The notes: a model not told the origin generated them from the sequence alone. A stretch of DNA of 64,000 nt from Pantoea sp. At-9b (GCF_000175935.2 NC_014837.1:1860001-1924000); one strand, 5' to 3'; positions 1 through 10,169 are shown, counted from the stretch's first letter. Program-made: numbers and translations.

Positions 1-190
<190 letters not shown>

Positions 191-386
191 TCACCTGCAT
201 TTAAATAAGAAGAGAACGGGGAGAAATCCCCAAAGAATGCGCGGCCTAGTGTACCGGTCTGATGACGCTTCGCCAAACTTTGTTCGCATTTTGTTAAAAC
301 GGTTGTGTAAATTTTACCCGCCGGCAAATTAAACCCGAACGACTCAGCTGTGATAAACTGGCACAAACTTCGCAGAGGCTGAGATT

Positions 387-1037
387 ATGTTTACTGGAAT
401 TGTGCAAGGCACAGCAGAGATTGTTGCTATCGAAGAAAAAGAGTTGTTTCGTACCCATGTGGTGAAGCTGCCTGAAGAGTTACTGCCGGGACTGGCGCTG
501 GGTGCATCGGTGGCAAATAACGGCTGCTGCCTGACGGTGACGGCGATTGAGGGTGACCTGGTCAGCTTTGATTTAATCAAAGAAACGTTACGGATTACCA
601 ACCTGGGTGAATTGCAGGTTGGTAATGTGGTGAATATTGAGCGTGCCGCAAAATTCAGCGACGAAATTGGCGGTCATTTAATGTCCGGTCATATTATGAC
701 CACGGCGGAAATCTGCAAAATTATCCAGTCAGAAAACAACCGGGAAGTGTGGTTTAAATTACAGGACCCAGCGCAGATCAAATATATTCTGCATAAAGGC
801 TTTGTCGGCATTGATGGTATCAGCCTGACGGTTGGCGATGTGACCAAGAGTAAATTCTGTGTGCACCTGATCCCGGAAACGCTGGAGCGCACCACATTGG
901 GGGCGAAGAAACTGGGTCATAAGGTGAATATCGAGATTGACCCGCACACGCAGGCGATTGTGGAAACTGTCGAGCGCGTACTGGCACAACGCGAAGCAGC
1001 AGCGCTGGCCCAGCACCCGTCCGACGAGAGCGAATAA
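387..1037 (+). CDS. ribC: Riboflavin synthase (alpha subunit)
   Basis: Dismutates two 6,7-dimethyl-8-ribityllumazine molecules to riboflavin and a pyrimidine diamine, the last step of riboflavin synthesis in the cytoplasm. The 216-aa product starts with the family signature MFTGIVQG and shows the two tandem lumazine-binding barrels: residues ~1-97, with NGCCLTV, and ~98-195, with GHIMTTAEI and GIDGISLTV. Length and order match the E. coli enzyme (called ribC, or ribE in other schemes). It is monocistronic and divergent from mdtK. I saw no FMN riboswitch upstream; in enterobacteria that element belongs to ribB, not this gene. Confidence 0.96.
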   Translation: MFTGIVQGTAEIVAIEEKELFRTHVVKLPEELLPGLALGASVANNGCCLTVTAIEGDLVSFDLIKETLRITNLGELQVGNVVNIERAAKFSDEIGGHLMSGHIMTTAEICKIIQSENNREVWFKLQDPAQIKYILHKGFVGIDGISLTVGDVTKSKFCVHLIPETLERTTLGAKKLGHKVNIEIDPHTQAIVETVERVLAQREAAALAQHPSDESE

Positions 1038-1047
1038 CCTGGTAATC

Positions 1048-1103
1048 GTAGCGGCGCGATTTATCGCGCTGTGTTAAAAGCGCGTGATAAATCACGCCGC
1101 TAC
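1048..1103. repeat. Extragenic palindromic repeat, copy 1
   Basis: An imperfect inverted repeat: arm 1 begins GTAGCGGCGCGATTTATCGC and arm 2 ends with its near complement, ATAAATCACGCCGCTAC, about ten bases apart. It sits between the convergent ends of ribC and cfa and could fold into a strong hairpin serving as a bidirectional terminator. Related copies occur at 45543-45566 and 57327-57397, with a half copy at 58927-58942. No T-tract follows on either side. Confidence 0.75.
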
Positions 1104-1113
1104 AAACGGGAAG

Positions 1114-2262
1114 CTAACGCGCAACGCGCAGGCCACCTTCCGCACCGCGGCTGAATACCACCTGCCACAGCTGAATATCACGTGCGCGGAATGCACCGGC
1201 GCAGGCATTGAGATAGTAGCTGAACATGCGTTTGAAACGGTCACCGTATTTTTCTGCCAGCTGCGGCCAGGCATCGAGAAAACGGCTATGCCAGGCCATC
1301 AACGTGGTGTCATAATCCGCGCCGAAATTGTGCCAGTCTTCCATCACAAAATGTGATTCGCTGGCATTGGCAATCTGGCGAACGGAGGGCAAGCAACCAT
1401 TCGGGAAGATATATTTGTCGATCCAGGGATCAACATTCATATCGGTTTTAATCGCCCCAATGGTATGCAGCAGGAAAATACCGTCCGGCTTCAAATTACG
1501 ATCGGCCACCTCAAAATAGGTCGCGTAATTTTTCGGACCCACATGTTCGAACATGCCGACCGAGACGATACGGTCAACTTGCAGATTCAGATCGCGATAA
1601 TCCTGCAACAGAATGGTGACGTCGAGACCGGCGCACCGTTGCTGTGCCATCTTCTGTTGTTCTGCCGAAATGGTGACGCCATGTACCTTCACGCCATAAT
1701 TGCGTGCGGCAAACTCCGCCAGACCACCCCAACCACAACCGATGTCCAGCAGTGTCATGCCGGGTTCCAGTTGCAGCTTGCGGCAAATCATATCGAGTTT
1801 GGCTTGCTGCGCCTGTTCCAGCGTCTCTGCCTCTTTCCAGTAACCACAGGAGTACTGCATGAAAGGATCGAGCATGAGAGAGAACAGATCGTTGCCAAGG
1901 TCGTAATGCTCTTTACCGACAATCCAGGCGCGTTTTTTCGATTGTAAATTGGTCAGACGCGCGGCTGCGATACGCAACGTGTCTTTAAAATGATGAGGTA
2001 ATTGCTGATCCAGATGATGCTTCAGTACGCGGTGGAAAAACATGTCGAGGCTTTCACAGTCCCACCAACCATCCATATAGCTTTCACCCAGGCCCAGTGA
2101 ACCTTCTTGCAGGACCCGTTTAAAAAAATCCGGATGCTTAACCTGAATATCCCAGGGGCGAGTGCCATTAATGGCAATATCAGCCCGTTCCAATAATTCA
2201 TGGGCGATACGAAACCAGTGGTTTTCTTCAAGGCTCACTTCTTCTATACACGATGAACTCAT
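1114..2262 (-). CDS. cfa: Cyclopropane-fatty-acyl-phospholipid synthase
   Basis: Transfers a methylene group from S-adenosylmethionine to the double bond of unsaturated acyl chains in membrane phospholipids, mostly on entry to stationary phase or under acid stress. The 382-aa product equals the E. coli length. It has the SAM-binding loop LLDIGCGWGG (about residues 171-180) and the C-terminal active-site segment YYLNACAGAFRARDIQLWQ with the conserved Cys. The ATG at 2262 gives the family N-terminus (SSSCIEEV). The gene converges with ribC across a palindromic repeat; a long upstream region (2263-2571) separates it from punC. Confidence 0.97.
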   Translation of the reverse strand: MSSSCIEEVSLEENHWFRIAHELLERADIAINGTRPWDIQVKHPDFFKRVLQEGSLGLGESYMDGWWDCESLDMFFHRVLKHHLDQQLPHHFKDTLRIAAARLTNLQSKKRAWIVGKEHYDLGNDLFSLMLDPFMQYSCGYWKEAETLEQAQQAKLDMICRKLQLEPGMTLLDIGCGWGGLAEFAARNYGVKVHGVTISAEQQKMAQQRCAGLDVTILLQDYRDLNLQVDRIVSVGMFEHVGPKNYATYFEVADRNLKPDGIFLLHTIGAIKTDMNVDPWIDKYIFPNGCLPSVRQIANASESHFVMEDWHNFGADYDTTLMAWHSRFLDAWPQLAEKYGDRFKRMFSYYLNACAGAFRARDIQLWQVVFSRGAEGGLRVAR

Positions 2263-2496
2263 AGCTTCTCCATCACCTTTCCGATTTCAACCTGAGAAAA
2301 GAATAGTCAATTTCTCCAGGCTTGTGAGAGAACTCACGGAAAATCCGTGCGCCAGATATCCGACGTTTTACAGAGGTATGAATCTGAATAGAAATGTCTG
2401 GCACAACACCGCGGGAGAATATCGTGCAGACGCCATCCCAGCGACAGAGTCGCTTAATATTAATACAATTATGTTATTGATTTGTTACAGAAATGC

Positions 2497-2527
2497 TGAC
2501 CCACGCAGTATATGCTTCCGTGGGTCA
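2497..2527. promoter_or_regulatory. Perfect 9-bp dyad upstream of cfa
   Basis: TGACCCACG (2497-2505) and CGTGGGTCA (2519-2527) form a perfect inverted repeat with a 13-base loop, in the 309-bp gap between punC and cfa. There is no T-tract on the plus strand. It lies about 45 bp past the punC stop, so it could be a punC terminator stem, a structure in a long cfa leader, or an operator. The rest of the gap shows nothing I can name. Confidence 0.45.
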
Positions 2528-2571
2528 ATGTTCAACGACTTATCGTTAGGTTGCTAACTAAAGTCGTTGCC

Positions 2572-3774
2572 TCAGTGATTATCTTCGCAGGCTAAGGAGT
2601 TGTGAGCAACATCACTTTGTGCGTTTGCGGTTCGTTGCCAGCCGAAACCGGCCCAGGCGAGTGCAACGGTGGCAAGCATCACCAGGCTGGTGCTATGCAG
2701 CGCTTGCTGCAATCCAGCAGACACCACCAGACTGGCTACAAAGCACAATCCAAGTTGCAGCAGATTTTGCAACGAAGCGGCCTTGCCGGTCGCCTGAGGG
2801 AAGGGCAGCAGGGCACTGGCGACCACAATCGGATAGATTGCGCCGTTTGCCAGCGCCATGCCGCAGAACGGCAACAGCAATGCCCACAGCGCCGGCGCGG
2901 AAAATTGCGCCACCGCAAACAGGCCGAAGATACTCAGGCTGTAGATCACCAGCAACCACGGCAGCAGTTGTTTCCCCTGAAAACGATTGAGCAGTGCACG
3001 GCAGCCGAACCCGCCGATCAGAAAGGCGATGGTCTGCGGCACGTAGCTCAGACCAATATCCGCCGGAGACAACCCTGCATCGGCGAGGATGAAGGGAGAA
3101 CCGGTCAGCCAGGCGAAAAAGCTGGCGGAACAGGCGGAGTAAATCAGCACGTTGCCGCTATAGGTGCGTGACGCCAGCAGCGCCAGCCAGCCTGGCTGGG
3201 AGGTCTGGGCGGTTGGTGTGCGCACGGGATTGGTCAGGCGCAGAGTGCCGATCAGCAAGACCAGGGTGACGATGGTCAGCAGCAGGAAGATGCTGCGCCA
3301 GTGAAAATGCCCCATCAGCCAGGCTCCGAGTAACGGGGCGAGCGCCGGTGACAAGGCAACCAGCGGCATAATGGTGGCAAAAACTTTGTTGGCCTGAGTT
3401 TGGGGATAACGATCGACCACCAACGCCTGCCAGCTCACGGCCGCCGCGCAGACGCCGACTGCCTGCACAAAACGCAGCGCCAGCATCAAACGAACGTCAG
3501 TCACCCACAACATGCCGAGACAGCCAAGGGCAAAGATCACTAATCCCGCCAGCAGAATCGGTTTACGACCGAAGCGGTCAGACAGCGGTCCCCAGAACAC
3601 CTGTGCACAGGCAAACCCACCAAGGAACAGGCTCAGGCTGGCACTGATGGTACCCGGTGCGGTGGCAAAATCCTGCTGCATCGCACCGAATGCCGGCAGG
3701 TACATATCCGTAGCAAGAAAGCCCAGCATGCTGAGTAAAGCAAGGTAAGGCAGAAATCCTTTTGATGACAACAT
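2572..3774 (-). CDS. punC: Purine nucleoside MFS transporter PunC (YdhC), Bcr/CflA subfamily
   Basis: Twelve-helix major facilitator of the Bcr/CflA subfamily; the E. coli orthologue YdhC was renamed PunC for purine nucleoside uptake. The 400-aa protein shows the N-terminal [17 protein letters not shown] segment typical of the subfamily and the loop 2-3 motif [11 protein letters not shown]. It is divergent from punR, its LysR regulator, with about 110 bp between them holding both promoters. E. coli PunC is 403 aa. The transported substrate is inferred from the orthologue, not from this sequence. Confidence 0.9.
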   Translation of the reverse strand: MLSSKGFLPYLALLSMLGFLATDMYLPAFGAMQQDFATAPGTISASLSLFLGGFACAQVFWGPLSDRFGRKPILLAGLVIFALGCLGMLWVTDVRLMLALRFVQAVGVCAAAVSWQALVVDRYPQTQANKVFATIMPLVALSPALAPLLGAWLMGHFHWRSIFLLLTIVTLVLLIGTLRLTNPVRTPTAQTSQPGWLALLASRTYSGNVLIYSACSASFFAWLTGSPFILADAGLSPADIGLSYVPQTIAFLIGGFGCRALLNRFQGKQLLPWLLVIYSLSIFGLFAVAQFSAPALWALLLPFCGMALANGAIYPIVVASALLPFPQATGKAASLQNLLQLGLCFVASLVVSAGLQQALHSTSLVMLATVALAWAGFGWQRTANAQSDVAHNSLACEDNH

Positions 3775-3884
3775 TGGTAATTCTCTTTAGACAGGTTGAA
3801 CGCGGAGGAGTGTAAAAGCGTGCGCCGGGCTTTGTGAAACGCTAATATTTGCGCGTTGCTATCAAAAAATTTGCAGGCAGAAAA

Positions 3885-4796
3885 ATGTGGTCTGAATACG
3901 CGCTTGAAGTGGTAGATGCGGTGGCGCGCACCGGCAGTTTCAGTGCAGCGGCGCAGGAGCTGCATCGGGTGCCTTCTGCCATCAGCTATACGGTACGTCA
4001 GCTCGAAACCTGGCTGGCCGTGCCGCTGTTTGAACGTCAGCATCGGGAAGTGGTATTGACGGCGGCAGGGGAGCATTTTGTCCGTGAGGGGCGCAGTGTT
4101 ATCAAAAAAATGCTGGCGACGCGGCGACAGTGTCAGCAACTGGCGAACGGCTGGCGTGGGCAGCTCAGTATCGCGGTAGATTGTATTGTGAAGCCGCAGC
4201 GTACCCGGCAACTGGTCAGGGATTTCTACCGTCACTTTCCCGACATGGAGCTGATTATCAGCTATGAGGTGTTCAATGGCGTCTGGGATGCGCTGGCGGA
4301 CGGGCGGGTTGATGTGGCAATTGGTGCGACCCAAGCGATCCCGGTCGGTGGACGTTTCTCGTTTCAGGATATGGGGGCCTTGAACTGGCGCTGTGTGGTT
4401 AGCCCCGAACATCCGCTGGCGCAAAGCGCACGGCTGGACGACGAAACGCTGCGCGCCTGGCCTTCGCTGGTGTTGGAAGACACCTCGCGGGCGTTGCCGC
4501 GACGTATGACATGGACGCTGGATAATCAGCGTCGGCTGGTGGTGCCGGAATGGGAAACCGGCCTTGACTGCCTGCTTGCCGGACTCTGCGTCGGCATGGT
4601 GCCGGGCCATTTAGCCCGACCGTTGCTGGATAGCGGTGCACTGACCGAATTAGCGTTACCCACGCCATTCCCGGATAGCCCGTGTTGTGTCAGTTGGTCG
4701 GAACAACGCAACTCACCGGCATTAGGCTGGTTGCTGAGCTATCTCGGTGATGCCGAAACGCTCAACCAGGAATGGCTGAGCGAAACGGAGGCTTAG
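3885..4796 (+). CDS. punR: LysR-type regulator PunR (YdhB)
   Basis: LysR-family activator of the divergent punC gene. The 303-aa protein starts [20 protein letters not shown] and has the winged helix-turn-helix in residues 1-60 ([21 protein letters not shown]), followed by a periplasmic-binding-protein-like effector domain. I chose the ATG at 3885 because the E. coli protein begins [15 protein letters not shown]; a longer frame from 3849 would need a TTG and adds residues with no family counterpart. The stop codon (4794-4796) overlaps that of purR (4793-4795) on the other strand. Confidence 0.92.
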   Translation: MWSEYALEVVDAVARTGSFSAAAQELHRVPSAISYTVRQLETWLAVPLFERQHREVVLTAAGEHFVREGRSVIKKMLATRRQCQQLANGWRGQLSIAVDCIVKPQRTRQLVRDFYRHFPDMELIISYEVFNGVWDALADGRVDVAIGATQAIPVGGRFSFQDMGALNWRCVVSPEHPLAQSARLDDETLRAWPSLVLEDTSRALPRRMTWTLDNQRRLVVPEWETGLDCLLAGLCVGMVPGHLARPLLDSGALTELALPTPFPDSPCCVSWSEQRNSPALGWLLSYLGDAETLNQEWLSETEA

Positions 4797-5818
4797 CGAC
4801 GATAATCGCGGAACGGGCCGTCAGCGACGGAACGGCGTTCAATCAGCGTGGGCTGAACCTCAATGGTCTGGGGTTCTTCACGCTTACTGGTGATGCGATC
4901 CAGCAACATCTCCAGGGCTTTTTCACCCAGTTGAGCTTTAGGCTGGTGCACGGTCGTCAGCGCCGGAGTGAAATAACGCGCGTTGCGCACATTGTCATAG
5001 CCGATCACGGAAATATCCTGCGGCACGCGCAGACCCATCTCATCCGCAGCGCAAATCGCGCCCATCGCCATGATATCGCCGCCGCAGAACACGGCAGTCG
5101 GACGTTGCTTCTGATTGAGGATCTGCTGCATCGCCTGATAACCGGACTCCGGTTCGAAGTCGCCCTGCACGATCCAATCCGGCCGAACGTTGATACCCGC
5201 TTCATTCAGCGCTTGCATGAAACCCGCATGGCGGCCACCGCCGGTGTTACGTTCCATTTGCCCGGGGATGGCACCAATGTCGCGATGACCACGTTCGATC
5301 AGATAACGACCCGCAAGATAGCCGCCCTGGAAGGCATTATCCTGCACCGTATCAGTGAAGTCGCCGCGCGATGCGCCCCAGTCCATCACCACCATCGGGA
5401 TGTTGCGGTTCTCTTCCAGCATGGTCAGCAGGTCATCAGGGTACTCAGAACACATGACCAGCAGGCCATCGACGCGTTTCTGCGCCATCATCGACAGATA
5501 AGCGCGCTGTTTTTGCAGATCGTTATGCGCGTTGCCAAGGATCAGCGTGTAGCCACGGTCGAAACAATGGTTCTCCACTGCTTCGATAATCTCGGCGAAA
5601 TAGGGGGCTTCGCTGGAGGTCGCCAGCAGTCCCAGCGTTTTGGTGTGGTTGACTTTCAGGCTGCGCGCCACGGCGCTGGGCGAGTAATGCAGCTCTTTGA
5701 TCGCTTCCCATACGGCGTTACGCGTCTCTTCCGCGACAAAACGCGTCTTGTTGATGACATGCGAAACCGTGGTGGTGGAGACACCGGCGCGTTTCGCCAC
5801 ATCTTTAATTGTTGCCAT
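4793..5818 (-). CDS. purR: Purine repressor PurR (LacI family)
   Basis: LacI-family repressor that binds hypoxanthine or guanine as corepressor and silences purine biosynthesis genes. The 341-aa product begins [20 protein letters not shown], the exact helix-turn-helix signature of PurR, and ends [14 protein letters not shown] as in E. coli. The ATG at 5818 is preferred: the frame is open 32 codons further upstream, but those residues (MPRKSGRK...) have no family counterpart. A PUR-box lies 46 bp upstream, indicating autoregulation. It converges with punR with overlapping stops. Confidence 0.97.
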   Translation of the reverse strand: MATIKDVAKRAGVSTTTVSHVINKTRFVAEETRNAVWEAIKELHYSPSAVARSLKVNHTKTLGLLATSSEAPYFAEIIEAVENHCFDRGYTLILGNAHNDLQKQRAYLSMMAQKRVDGLLVMCSEYPDDLLTMLEENRNIPMVVMDWGASRGDFTDTVQDNAFQGGYLAGRYLIERGHRDIGAIPGQMERNTGGGRHAGFMQALNEAGINVRPDWIVQGDFEPESGYQAMQQILNQKQRPTAVFCGGDIMAMGAICAADEMGLRVPQDISVIGYDNVRNARYFTPALTTVHQPKAQLGEKALEMLLDRITSKREEPQTIEVQPTLIERRSVADGPFRDYRR

Positions 5819-5863
5819 GAAAATGGTACTCCCGGGCTTATCGCAACTAACTGATAAGTATAT

Positions 5864-5879
5864 TGTTAAACGTTTGCGT
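5864..5879 (-). promoter_or_regulatory. PurR operator (PUR box) upstream of purR
   Basis: TGTTAAACGTTTGCGT on the plus strand, read on the minus strand as ACGCAAACGTTTAACA, matches the PUR-box consensus ACGCAAACGTTTGCGT in 13 of 16 positions, with a perfect left half. It lies 46-61 bp upstream of the purR ATG, as expected for negative autoregulation. Confidence 0.8.
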
Positions 5880-6103
5880 CTGCTAATGGTTTTACGCCCC
5901 GATTTTCGGGGCAAATGGCGAAGAAAAAGACCTTAACACTCAGTCAATAACACTTTAACTTGCCGCAAACACAGCGTGCGCAAAATCTGTTGCGCAACGA
6001 AAGGCGGCGATTCTAGCAAGCTGGCGCGGATAAGACGAGATTTTTGCCGGGGGCTGTGACAAAATTACGATAACCCTTCAATTAATGTGACTAAGGAGTT
6101 GTG

Positions 6104-6193
6104 ATGAGTACCGACCTGAAACTGGCGCTGTTTACCACTGTGGGCGCGCTGTTAATGATTATCGTGTTCAGCTTCACCGCGATCCTTCATTAA
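6104..6193 (+). CDS. ynhF: Small membrane protein YnhF
   Basis: A 29-codon frame translating to MSTDLKLALFTTVGALLMII followed by VFSFTAILH. E. coli YnhF is also 29 aa with the same MSTDLK start and ALH end, and lies in the same place beside purR. A good Shine-Dalgarno (TAAGGAG, 6091-6097) precedes the ATG. It is a single-span inner-membrane peptide of unknown function. In E. coli, ydhP and sodB lie between ynhF and mepH; here mepH follows directly. Confidence 0.9.
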   Translation: MSTDLKLALFTTVGALLMIIVFSFTAILH

Positions 6194-6198
6194 TAAAA

Positions 6199-6233
6199 AA
6201 AGCCGGATCTGAAAAATCAGTCCGGCTTTTTCT
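6199..6233 (+). terminator. Rho-independent terminator after ynhF
   Basis: An AGCCGGA / TCCGGCT stem, with the loop region TCTGAAAAATCAG itself partly self-complementary (CTGA/TCAG), is followed by TTTTTCTG just after the ynhF stop. Upstream on the plus strand is AAAAAA, so it can also end the convergent mepH transcript. Confidence 0.85.
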
Positions 6234-6249
6234 GCTCGCGGGCGGCGGG

Positions 6250-7038
6250 TTAGCGGATGGTTTTGGGCGTCATCATCCGGCGAGCGCCAACATAATGTTT
6301 CAACCAGTAGTCCTCACCCAACGCACTGATCTGAATGTCTTTACCGGTACGCGGTGACTGGATAAATTTGCCATTGCCGAGATAAACACCCACATGATCA
6401 GCGGTGCCGCGATGATTGATGCGGAAGAACACCAAATCGCCTTTCTCCAGCATATCGCGCTTAATCGGTGCCGCATCGCGCAGATGGTACATTTCGTTGG
6501 CGGTGCGGGGGAATTTGTATTTGACCAGATCCTTGTAGGCGTACCACACCAGGCCACTGCAATCGAAACCGGTATGCGGTGAGGTGCCACCCCATTGATA
6601 AGGCTTGCCAATCTGCCCCATCAGTTTGTTCATGGCGGTTTCACGGGCTTTCTGATAGCGCTGACGGTGGGAGTTGCTCATCTTGATGGTGGTCAGATCG
6701 CCGCCATCATCCTGCTTCTCCGCTCTTTTGGCGGTGCGCTGGTGGCCATATTTTTTAGACGGTGACTTCAGCAGAGATTTTTTGCTGCGGGTGGTTTTGT
6801 GCAGCGCCGTTTCCGTTTTCGGCTGTTTTTTCAGTTTTAGCTTCTGAACACTGGTGGCAAGACGGGATTTCTTCGTGCTGGTTTTTACCGGACGTCGTTT
6901 GCGACGCTCATCTTCACGCGCACTTTTCTTCTCTGCGTTATGCAAACTGGCATTGATGGGCGCATGCGGTGACGCAGAAGCCACATTAAAAAACAGTTGG
7001 GCGAAAGCCAGCATAAAAAGCGTAATGAGTAAACGCAT
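6250..7038 (-). CDS. mepH: Murein DD-endopeptidase MepH (NlpC/P60)
   Basis: Periplasmic endopeptidase that cleaves D-Ala-mDAP cross-links in peptidoglycan. The 262-aa product has an N-terminal signal peptide (MRLLITLFMLAFAQLFFNVASA), a long Lys/Arg-rich linker (about residues 35-125) and a C-terminal NlpC/P60 domain with catalytic Cys in FDCSGLVW and His in DHVGVYLG. E. coli MepH (YdhO) is 271 aa with the same plan. The order mepH-grxD is conserved, but the usual neighbour sodB is missing on the other side. Confidence 0.93.
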   Translation of the reverse strand: MRLLITLFMLAFAQLFFNVASASPHAPINASLHNAEKKSAREDERRKRRPVKTSTKKSRLATSVQKLKLKKQPKTETALHKTTRSKKSLLKSPSKKYGHQRTAKRAEKQDDGGDLTTIKMSNSHRQRYQKARETAMNKLMGQIGKPYQWGGTSPHTGFDCSGLVWYAYKDLVKYKFPRTANEMYHLRDAAPIKRDMLEKGDLVFFRINHRGTADHVGVYLGNGKFIQSPRTGKDIQISALGEDYWLKHYVGARRMMTPKTIR

Positions 7039-7404
7039 AGTCCGGTTACAGGTTAAGCAGTCTGAAGAAAACAGCCTGCGGCTATGTTAGAAAAATCTGA
7101 TCAATGATCAGCGCCGAGATGATTCTAATCCAGTTTTTTTCCAAAAGGTAAGGCATTTTTCCATTAATCTGTTAGCAGAGTTGATATGGGGCAAAAATGA
7201 GCGATTTCAGCTGGTTAACCCAGCAGAAATATTGCTAATTATTAATCGGTTCATGCTTATTCATGATATGAAAATGTTATTTATGGCACTGGAACTTAAC
7301 AAACATGGCGATTGATGTGCCCGGACCGCAAAATCCCGTTTTCAGTGCGGGGGTGAAGTCGCTACAATAAACAAACACGAAGTGAGGAATTAAGGAAGGC
7401 AATA
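7039..7404. other. Intergenic region between divergent mepH and grxD
   Basis: 366 bp, AT-rich in the middle, holding the promoters of both genes. A plausible sigma-70 promoter for grxD is TTCAGT (7341-7346), 16 bp, TACAAT (7363-7368), followed by the ribosome site AAGGAAGG just before ATG 7405. Short frames through this region look spurious. I see no RNA gene. Confidence 0.5.
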
Positions 7405-7737
7405 ATGAGTACTGTTGAGAAAATCCAGCGCCAGATCGCAGAAAACCCGATCCTGCTGTACATGAAAGGTTCGCCGAAACTGCCAAGCTGCGGTTTCTCT
7501 GCACAAGCGGTACAGGCTCTGTCTGCCTGTGGTGAGCGCTTCGCGTATGTCGACATCCTGCAAAACCCGGACATCCGTGCTGAGTTACCAAAATTCGCCA
7601 ACTGGCCGACTTTCCCGCAGCTGTGGGTTGATGGCGAGCTGGTCGGTGGTTGCGACATCATTGTAGAGATGTTCCAGCGTGGTGAACTTCAGCCGCTGAT
7701 TAAAGAAACTGCTGAGAAGTATAAAGAAGCAGAATAA
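7405..7737 (+). CDS. grxD: Monothiol glutaredoxin 4
   Basis: Monothiol glutaredoxin that binds and transfers [2Fe-2S] clusters with glutathione and BolA-type partners in the cytoplasm. The 110-aa protein carries the CGFS active site (LPSCGFSAQAVQ, about residues 30-33), the cis-Pro loop TFPQLWVDGELVGGCDI and the GSPKLP segment of the family. E. coli Grx4 is 115 aa. It converges with rnt across a shared hairpin terminator; in E. coli lhr sits between these genes and is absent here. Confidence 0.96.
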   Translation: MSTVEKIQRQIAENPILLYMKGSPKLPSCGFSAQAVQALSACGERFAYVDILQNPDIRAELPKFANWPTFPQLWVDGELVGGCDIIVEMFQRGELQPLIKETAEKYKEAE

Positions 7738-7744
7738 AAGCGAA

Positions 7745-7770
7745 GGCCGACAATTGTCGGCCTTTCTTTT
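7745..7770. terminator. Bidirectional terminator between grxD and rnt
   Basis: GGCCGACA / TGTCGGCC is a perfect stem around ATT followed by TTTCTTTTGG for grxD. The reverse side (AATAAAAGCGAA before the stem) gives a weaker T-run for rnt on the minus strand. Confidence 0.88.
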
Positions 7771-7772
7771 GG

Positions 7773-8441
7773 TCACTCGGCGGCGTCTTCTTCCGACAGG
7801 TCGTCGCTGTACGCCAGTGGCCAGCCTCCCAGACGCTTCCAGCGGTTCACCAGTTCGCAGAACAGAATGGCGGTTTGTTCGGTATCGTACAGGGCAGAAT
7901 GCGCTTGAGTGCTATCAAAATCCATCCCTGCCGCCTTACAGGCTTTTGCCAACACTGTCTGACCTAACACCAGCCCACTCAATGCGGCGGTATCGAAAGT
8001 AGCGAACGGATGGAACGGATTGCGCTTCAGACCCACACGTTCTGCTGCGGCCATCAGGAAGTTATGATCGAAGGTCGCATTGTGCGCCACGATAATCGCA
8101 CGGTTGCAATGGCTGTCTTTCATCCCTTTGCGCACCATCTTAAAAATGGCATGCAATGCATCATACTCGCTCACCGCGCCACGCAGCGGGTTGCTGGGAT
8201 CAATCCCGGTAAACGCCAGTGCTTCCGGGTTAAGAATCGCGCCTTCAAAAGGTTCAACGTGGAAATGCAGCGTTTCATCGCAGTGCAGCCAGCCGTCATC
8301 ATCCATCTTCAAGGTGGTGGCCGCGATTTCTAACAGGGCGTCGGTTTTGGCATTAAAACCGGCCGTTTCGACGTCGATCACCACGGGATAAAAGCCGCGA
8401 AAGCGTTGATGGAGAGCGTTTAAGGCGTTCGATTCAGACAT
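7773..8441 (-). CDS. rnt: Ribonuclease T
   Basis: DEDDh-family 3'-5' exoribonuclease that trims the CCA end of tRNAs and matures the 3' ends of 5S/23S and small stable RNAs. The 222-aa protein has exonuclease motif [11 protein letters not shown] (Asp-x-Glu), motif II around [11 protein letters not shown] and motif [14 protein letters not shown] with the general-base His. E. coli RNase T is 215 aa. In E. coli lhr follows rnt; here grxD faces it directly. Confidence 0.96.
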   Translation of the reverse strand: MSESNALNALHQRFRGFYPVVIDVETAGFNAKTDALLEIAATTLKMDDDGWLHCDETLHFHVEPFEGAILNPEALAFTGIDPSNPLRGAVSEYDALHAIFKMVRKGMKDSHCNRAIIVAHNATFDHNFLMAAAERVGLKRNPFHPFATFDTAALSGLVLGQTVLAKACKAAGMDFDSTQAHSALYDTEQTAILFCELVNRWKRLGGWPLAYSDDLSEEDAAE

Positions 8442-8553
8442 CAGGATCTCATAGCAATAAAAGGGCAGCGCGCATTATGGCAAAAATCGCGGGAGGGTGC
8501 AGCAGCAGAGGAGGGCCAGCCTGTAAAAGTCCAGGCTGACCGGGCAAACAACG

Positions 8554-8961
8554 TTAGTTGCCGATGCCGTGTCCGGCATGTTTGTTCTCGATCAGCTCAA
8601 TTTTGTAGCCATCGGGATCTTCAACAAACGCAATCACCGTGGTGCCGCCTTTTACCGGACCGGCTTCACGCGTCACTTTACCACCGGCATGGCGGATGCG
8701 ATCACAGGTGGCAGCAACATCATCCACACCCAGCGCGATATGGCCATAGGCGTTGCCAAGATCATAACTCTCCACGCCCCAGTTGTAGGTCAGCTCGATC
8801 ACTGCACCTTCGCTCTCTTCGGTGTAACCGACAAAAGCCAGCGTGTATTTGTATTCCGTGTTTTCGCTTTGACGCAGCAGACGCATGCCCAGCACACGGG
8901 TATAAAAGTCGATGGAACGCTGTAAATCGCCAACGCGTAACATAGTGTGAAGTAAACGCAT
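8554..8961 (-). CDS. gloA: Lactoylglutathione lyase (glyoxalase I)
   Basis: Ni2+-dependent isomerase turning the methylglyoxal-glutathione hemithioacetal into S-D-lactoylglutathione, the first step of methylglyoxal detoxification. The ATG at 8961 gives 135 aa, the E. coli length, starting [13 protein letters not shown]; an eight-residue upstream extension (MCFLKEDV) is excluded. Metal ligands are visible as His5, a Glu in [11 protein letters not shown], His in GHIALGVDD and Glu in GYKIELIE. The nemR-nemA-gloA order is conserved, linking electrophile sensing and removal. Confidence 0.96.
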   Translation of the reverse strand: MRLLHTMLRVGDLQRSIDFYTRVLGMRLLRQSENTEYKYTLAFVGYTEESEGAVIELTYNWGVESYDLGNAYGHIALGVDDVAATCDRIRHAGGKVTREAGPVKGGTTVIAFVEDPDGYKIELIENKHAGHGIGN

Positions 8962-9057
8962 AACATCCTCTTTTAAAAAGCACAAAGGCTAAGTATAGCG
9001 AGTTAACGCTACGAAAAAACAGCACTGCCGCACATTGGCGCGGCAGTGGGGGAGATT

Positions 9058-10155
9058 TTACAGGGTCGGGTAATCGGTATAGCCTTCCGCACCACCGCCG
9101 TAGAAGCTTTCCGGGCGTTGTGGGTTAAGCGGCGCATCTTGTTGCAGACGCGCCACCAGATCCGGGTTGGCGATAAAATCGCGGCCAAAGGCCACGGCAT
9201 CGATCAGGCCACGCTGAATCAGGTCATCCGCTTTTTCTACGCTATAGGCACCGGCACCGATGATCACGCCGGGGAACAGGGCGCGCACTTTCTCACGGAA
9301 TGCATCGCTGTAAGGCTGACCGCCTGCCCAGTCTGGTTCTGACAGGTGCAGATAAGCGAGTTTACGTTTACCCAGTTCAGAGATGTACCACAGCGCGGCG
9401 GCTTCTTCATCCGGGCCATTTTCCAGGTTCTGGAAGGCACCAATCGGTGAAATACGGATACCAATACGGTCTGCTGACCAGTTGGCAATGGCTGCGTCGA
9501 CCACTTCCAGCGCGAAACGACCACGTTTGGCAATCGAGCCGCCGTATTCATCGGTACGCTGGTTTGATCCCGGTGCGAGGAATTGGTGCATCAAATAACC
9601 GTGTGCAGAGTGCAGCTCCAGCAGATCAAAATCCGCTTCACGTGCGTTGGCGGCTGCCTGGCCAAAATCCGCCACAATCTGCTGAATTTCAGCAATGCTC
9701 AGTGCACGCGGCAGTGAGGTATCTTCACGATAGACGCTGCCATCGGCATGGCGCAGTGAGGTGCGCGTACCCGCAGCCAGCGCTGAAGGCGCGACGGGCG
9801 GCAGGCCATTGGGCTGCACGCTGTTATGCGAGATACGGCCGGTATGCCACAGCTGAACCGCGCTATGTCCACCCGCACCATGAATGGCTTCGTTAATTGC
9901 TTTCCACGCGGCAATTTGTTGCTGGGTATGCAACCCCGGTGCACCTGCATAGCCTTTCGCCTGGAAAGAAATTTGCGTGGCTTCGGTAATGATCAACCCG
10001 GCGCTGGCGCGCTGCTGATAATACTCCGCCATCAGCGGTGTCGGGATATCGCCTGGCTCAATGCTACGCAGACGCGTCAGCGGTGCCATAAAAACGCGGT
10101 TAGGTACGGTAATCGCACCCACTTTCAGTGGGGAGAACAGCTGTTTACTCGCCAT
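9058..10155 (-). CDS. nemA: N-ethylmaleimide reductase (Old Yellow Enzyme family)
   Basis: FMN- and NADPH-dependent ene-reductase acting on N-ethylmaleimide, quinones, glyoxals and nitro-organics. The 365-aa product equals E. coli NemA in length and shows [22 protein letters not shown] at the N-terminus, the catalytic region [23 protein letters not shown] and the phosphate-binding end GAYSVEKAD...[13 protein letters not shown]. It is 48 bp downstream of nemR on the same strand, with an extra NemR-like operator in the gap. Confidence 0.96.
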   Translation of the reverse strand: MASKQLFSPLKVGAITVPNRVFMAPLTRLRSIEPGDIPTPLMAEYYQQRASAGLIITEATQISFQAKGYAGAPGLHTQQQIAAWKAINEAIHGAGGHSAVQLWHTGRISHNSVQPNGLPPVAPSALAAGTRTSLRHADGSVYREDTSLPRALSIAEIQQIVADFGQAAANAREADFDLLELHSAHGYLMHQFLAPGSNQRTDEYGGSIAKRGRFALEVVDAAIANWSADRIGIRISPIGAFQNLENGPDEEAAALWYISELGKRKLAYLHLSEPDWAGGQPYSDAFREKVRALFPGVIIGAGAYSVEKADDLIQRGLIDAVAFGRDFIANPDLVARLQQDAPLNPQRPESFYGGGAEGYTDYPTL

Positions 10156-10169
10156 GTTGACTCCTGTAT

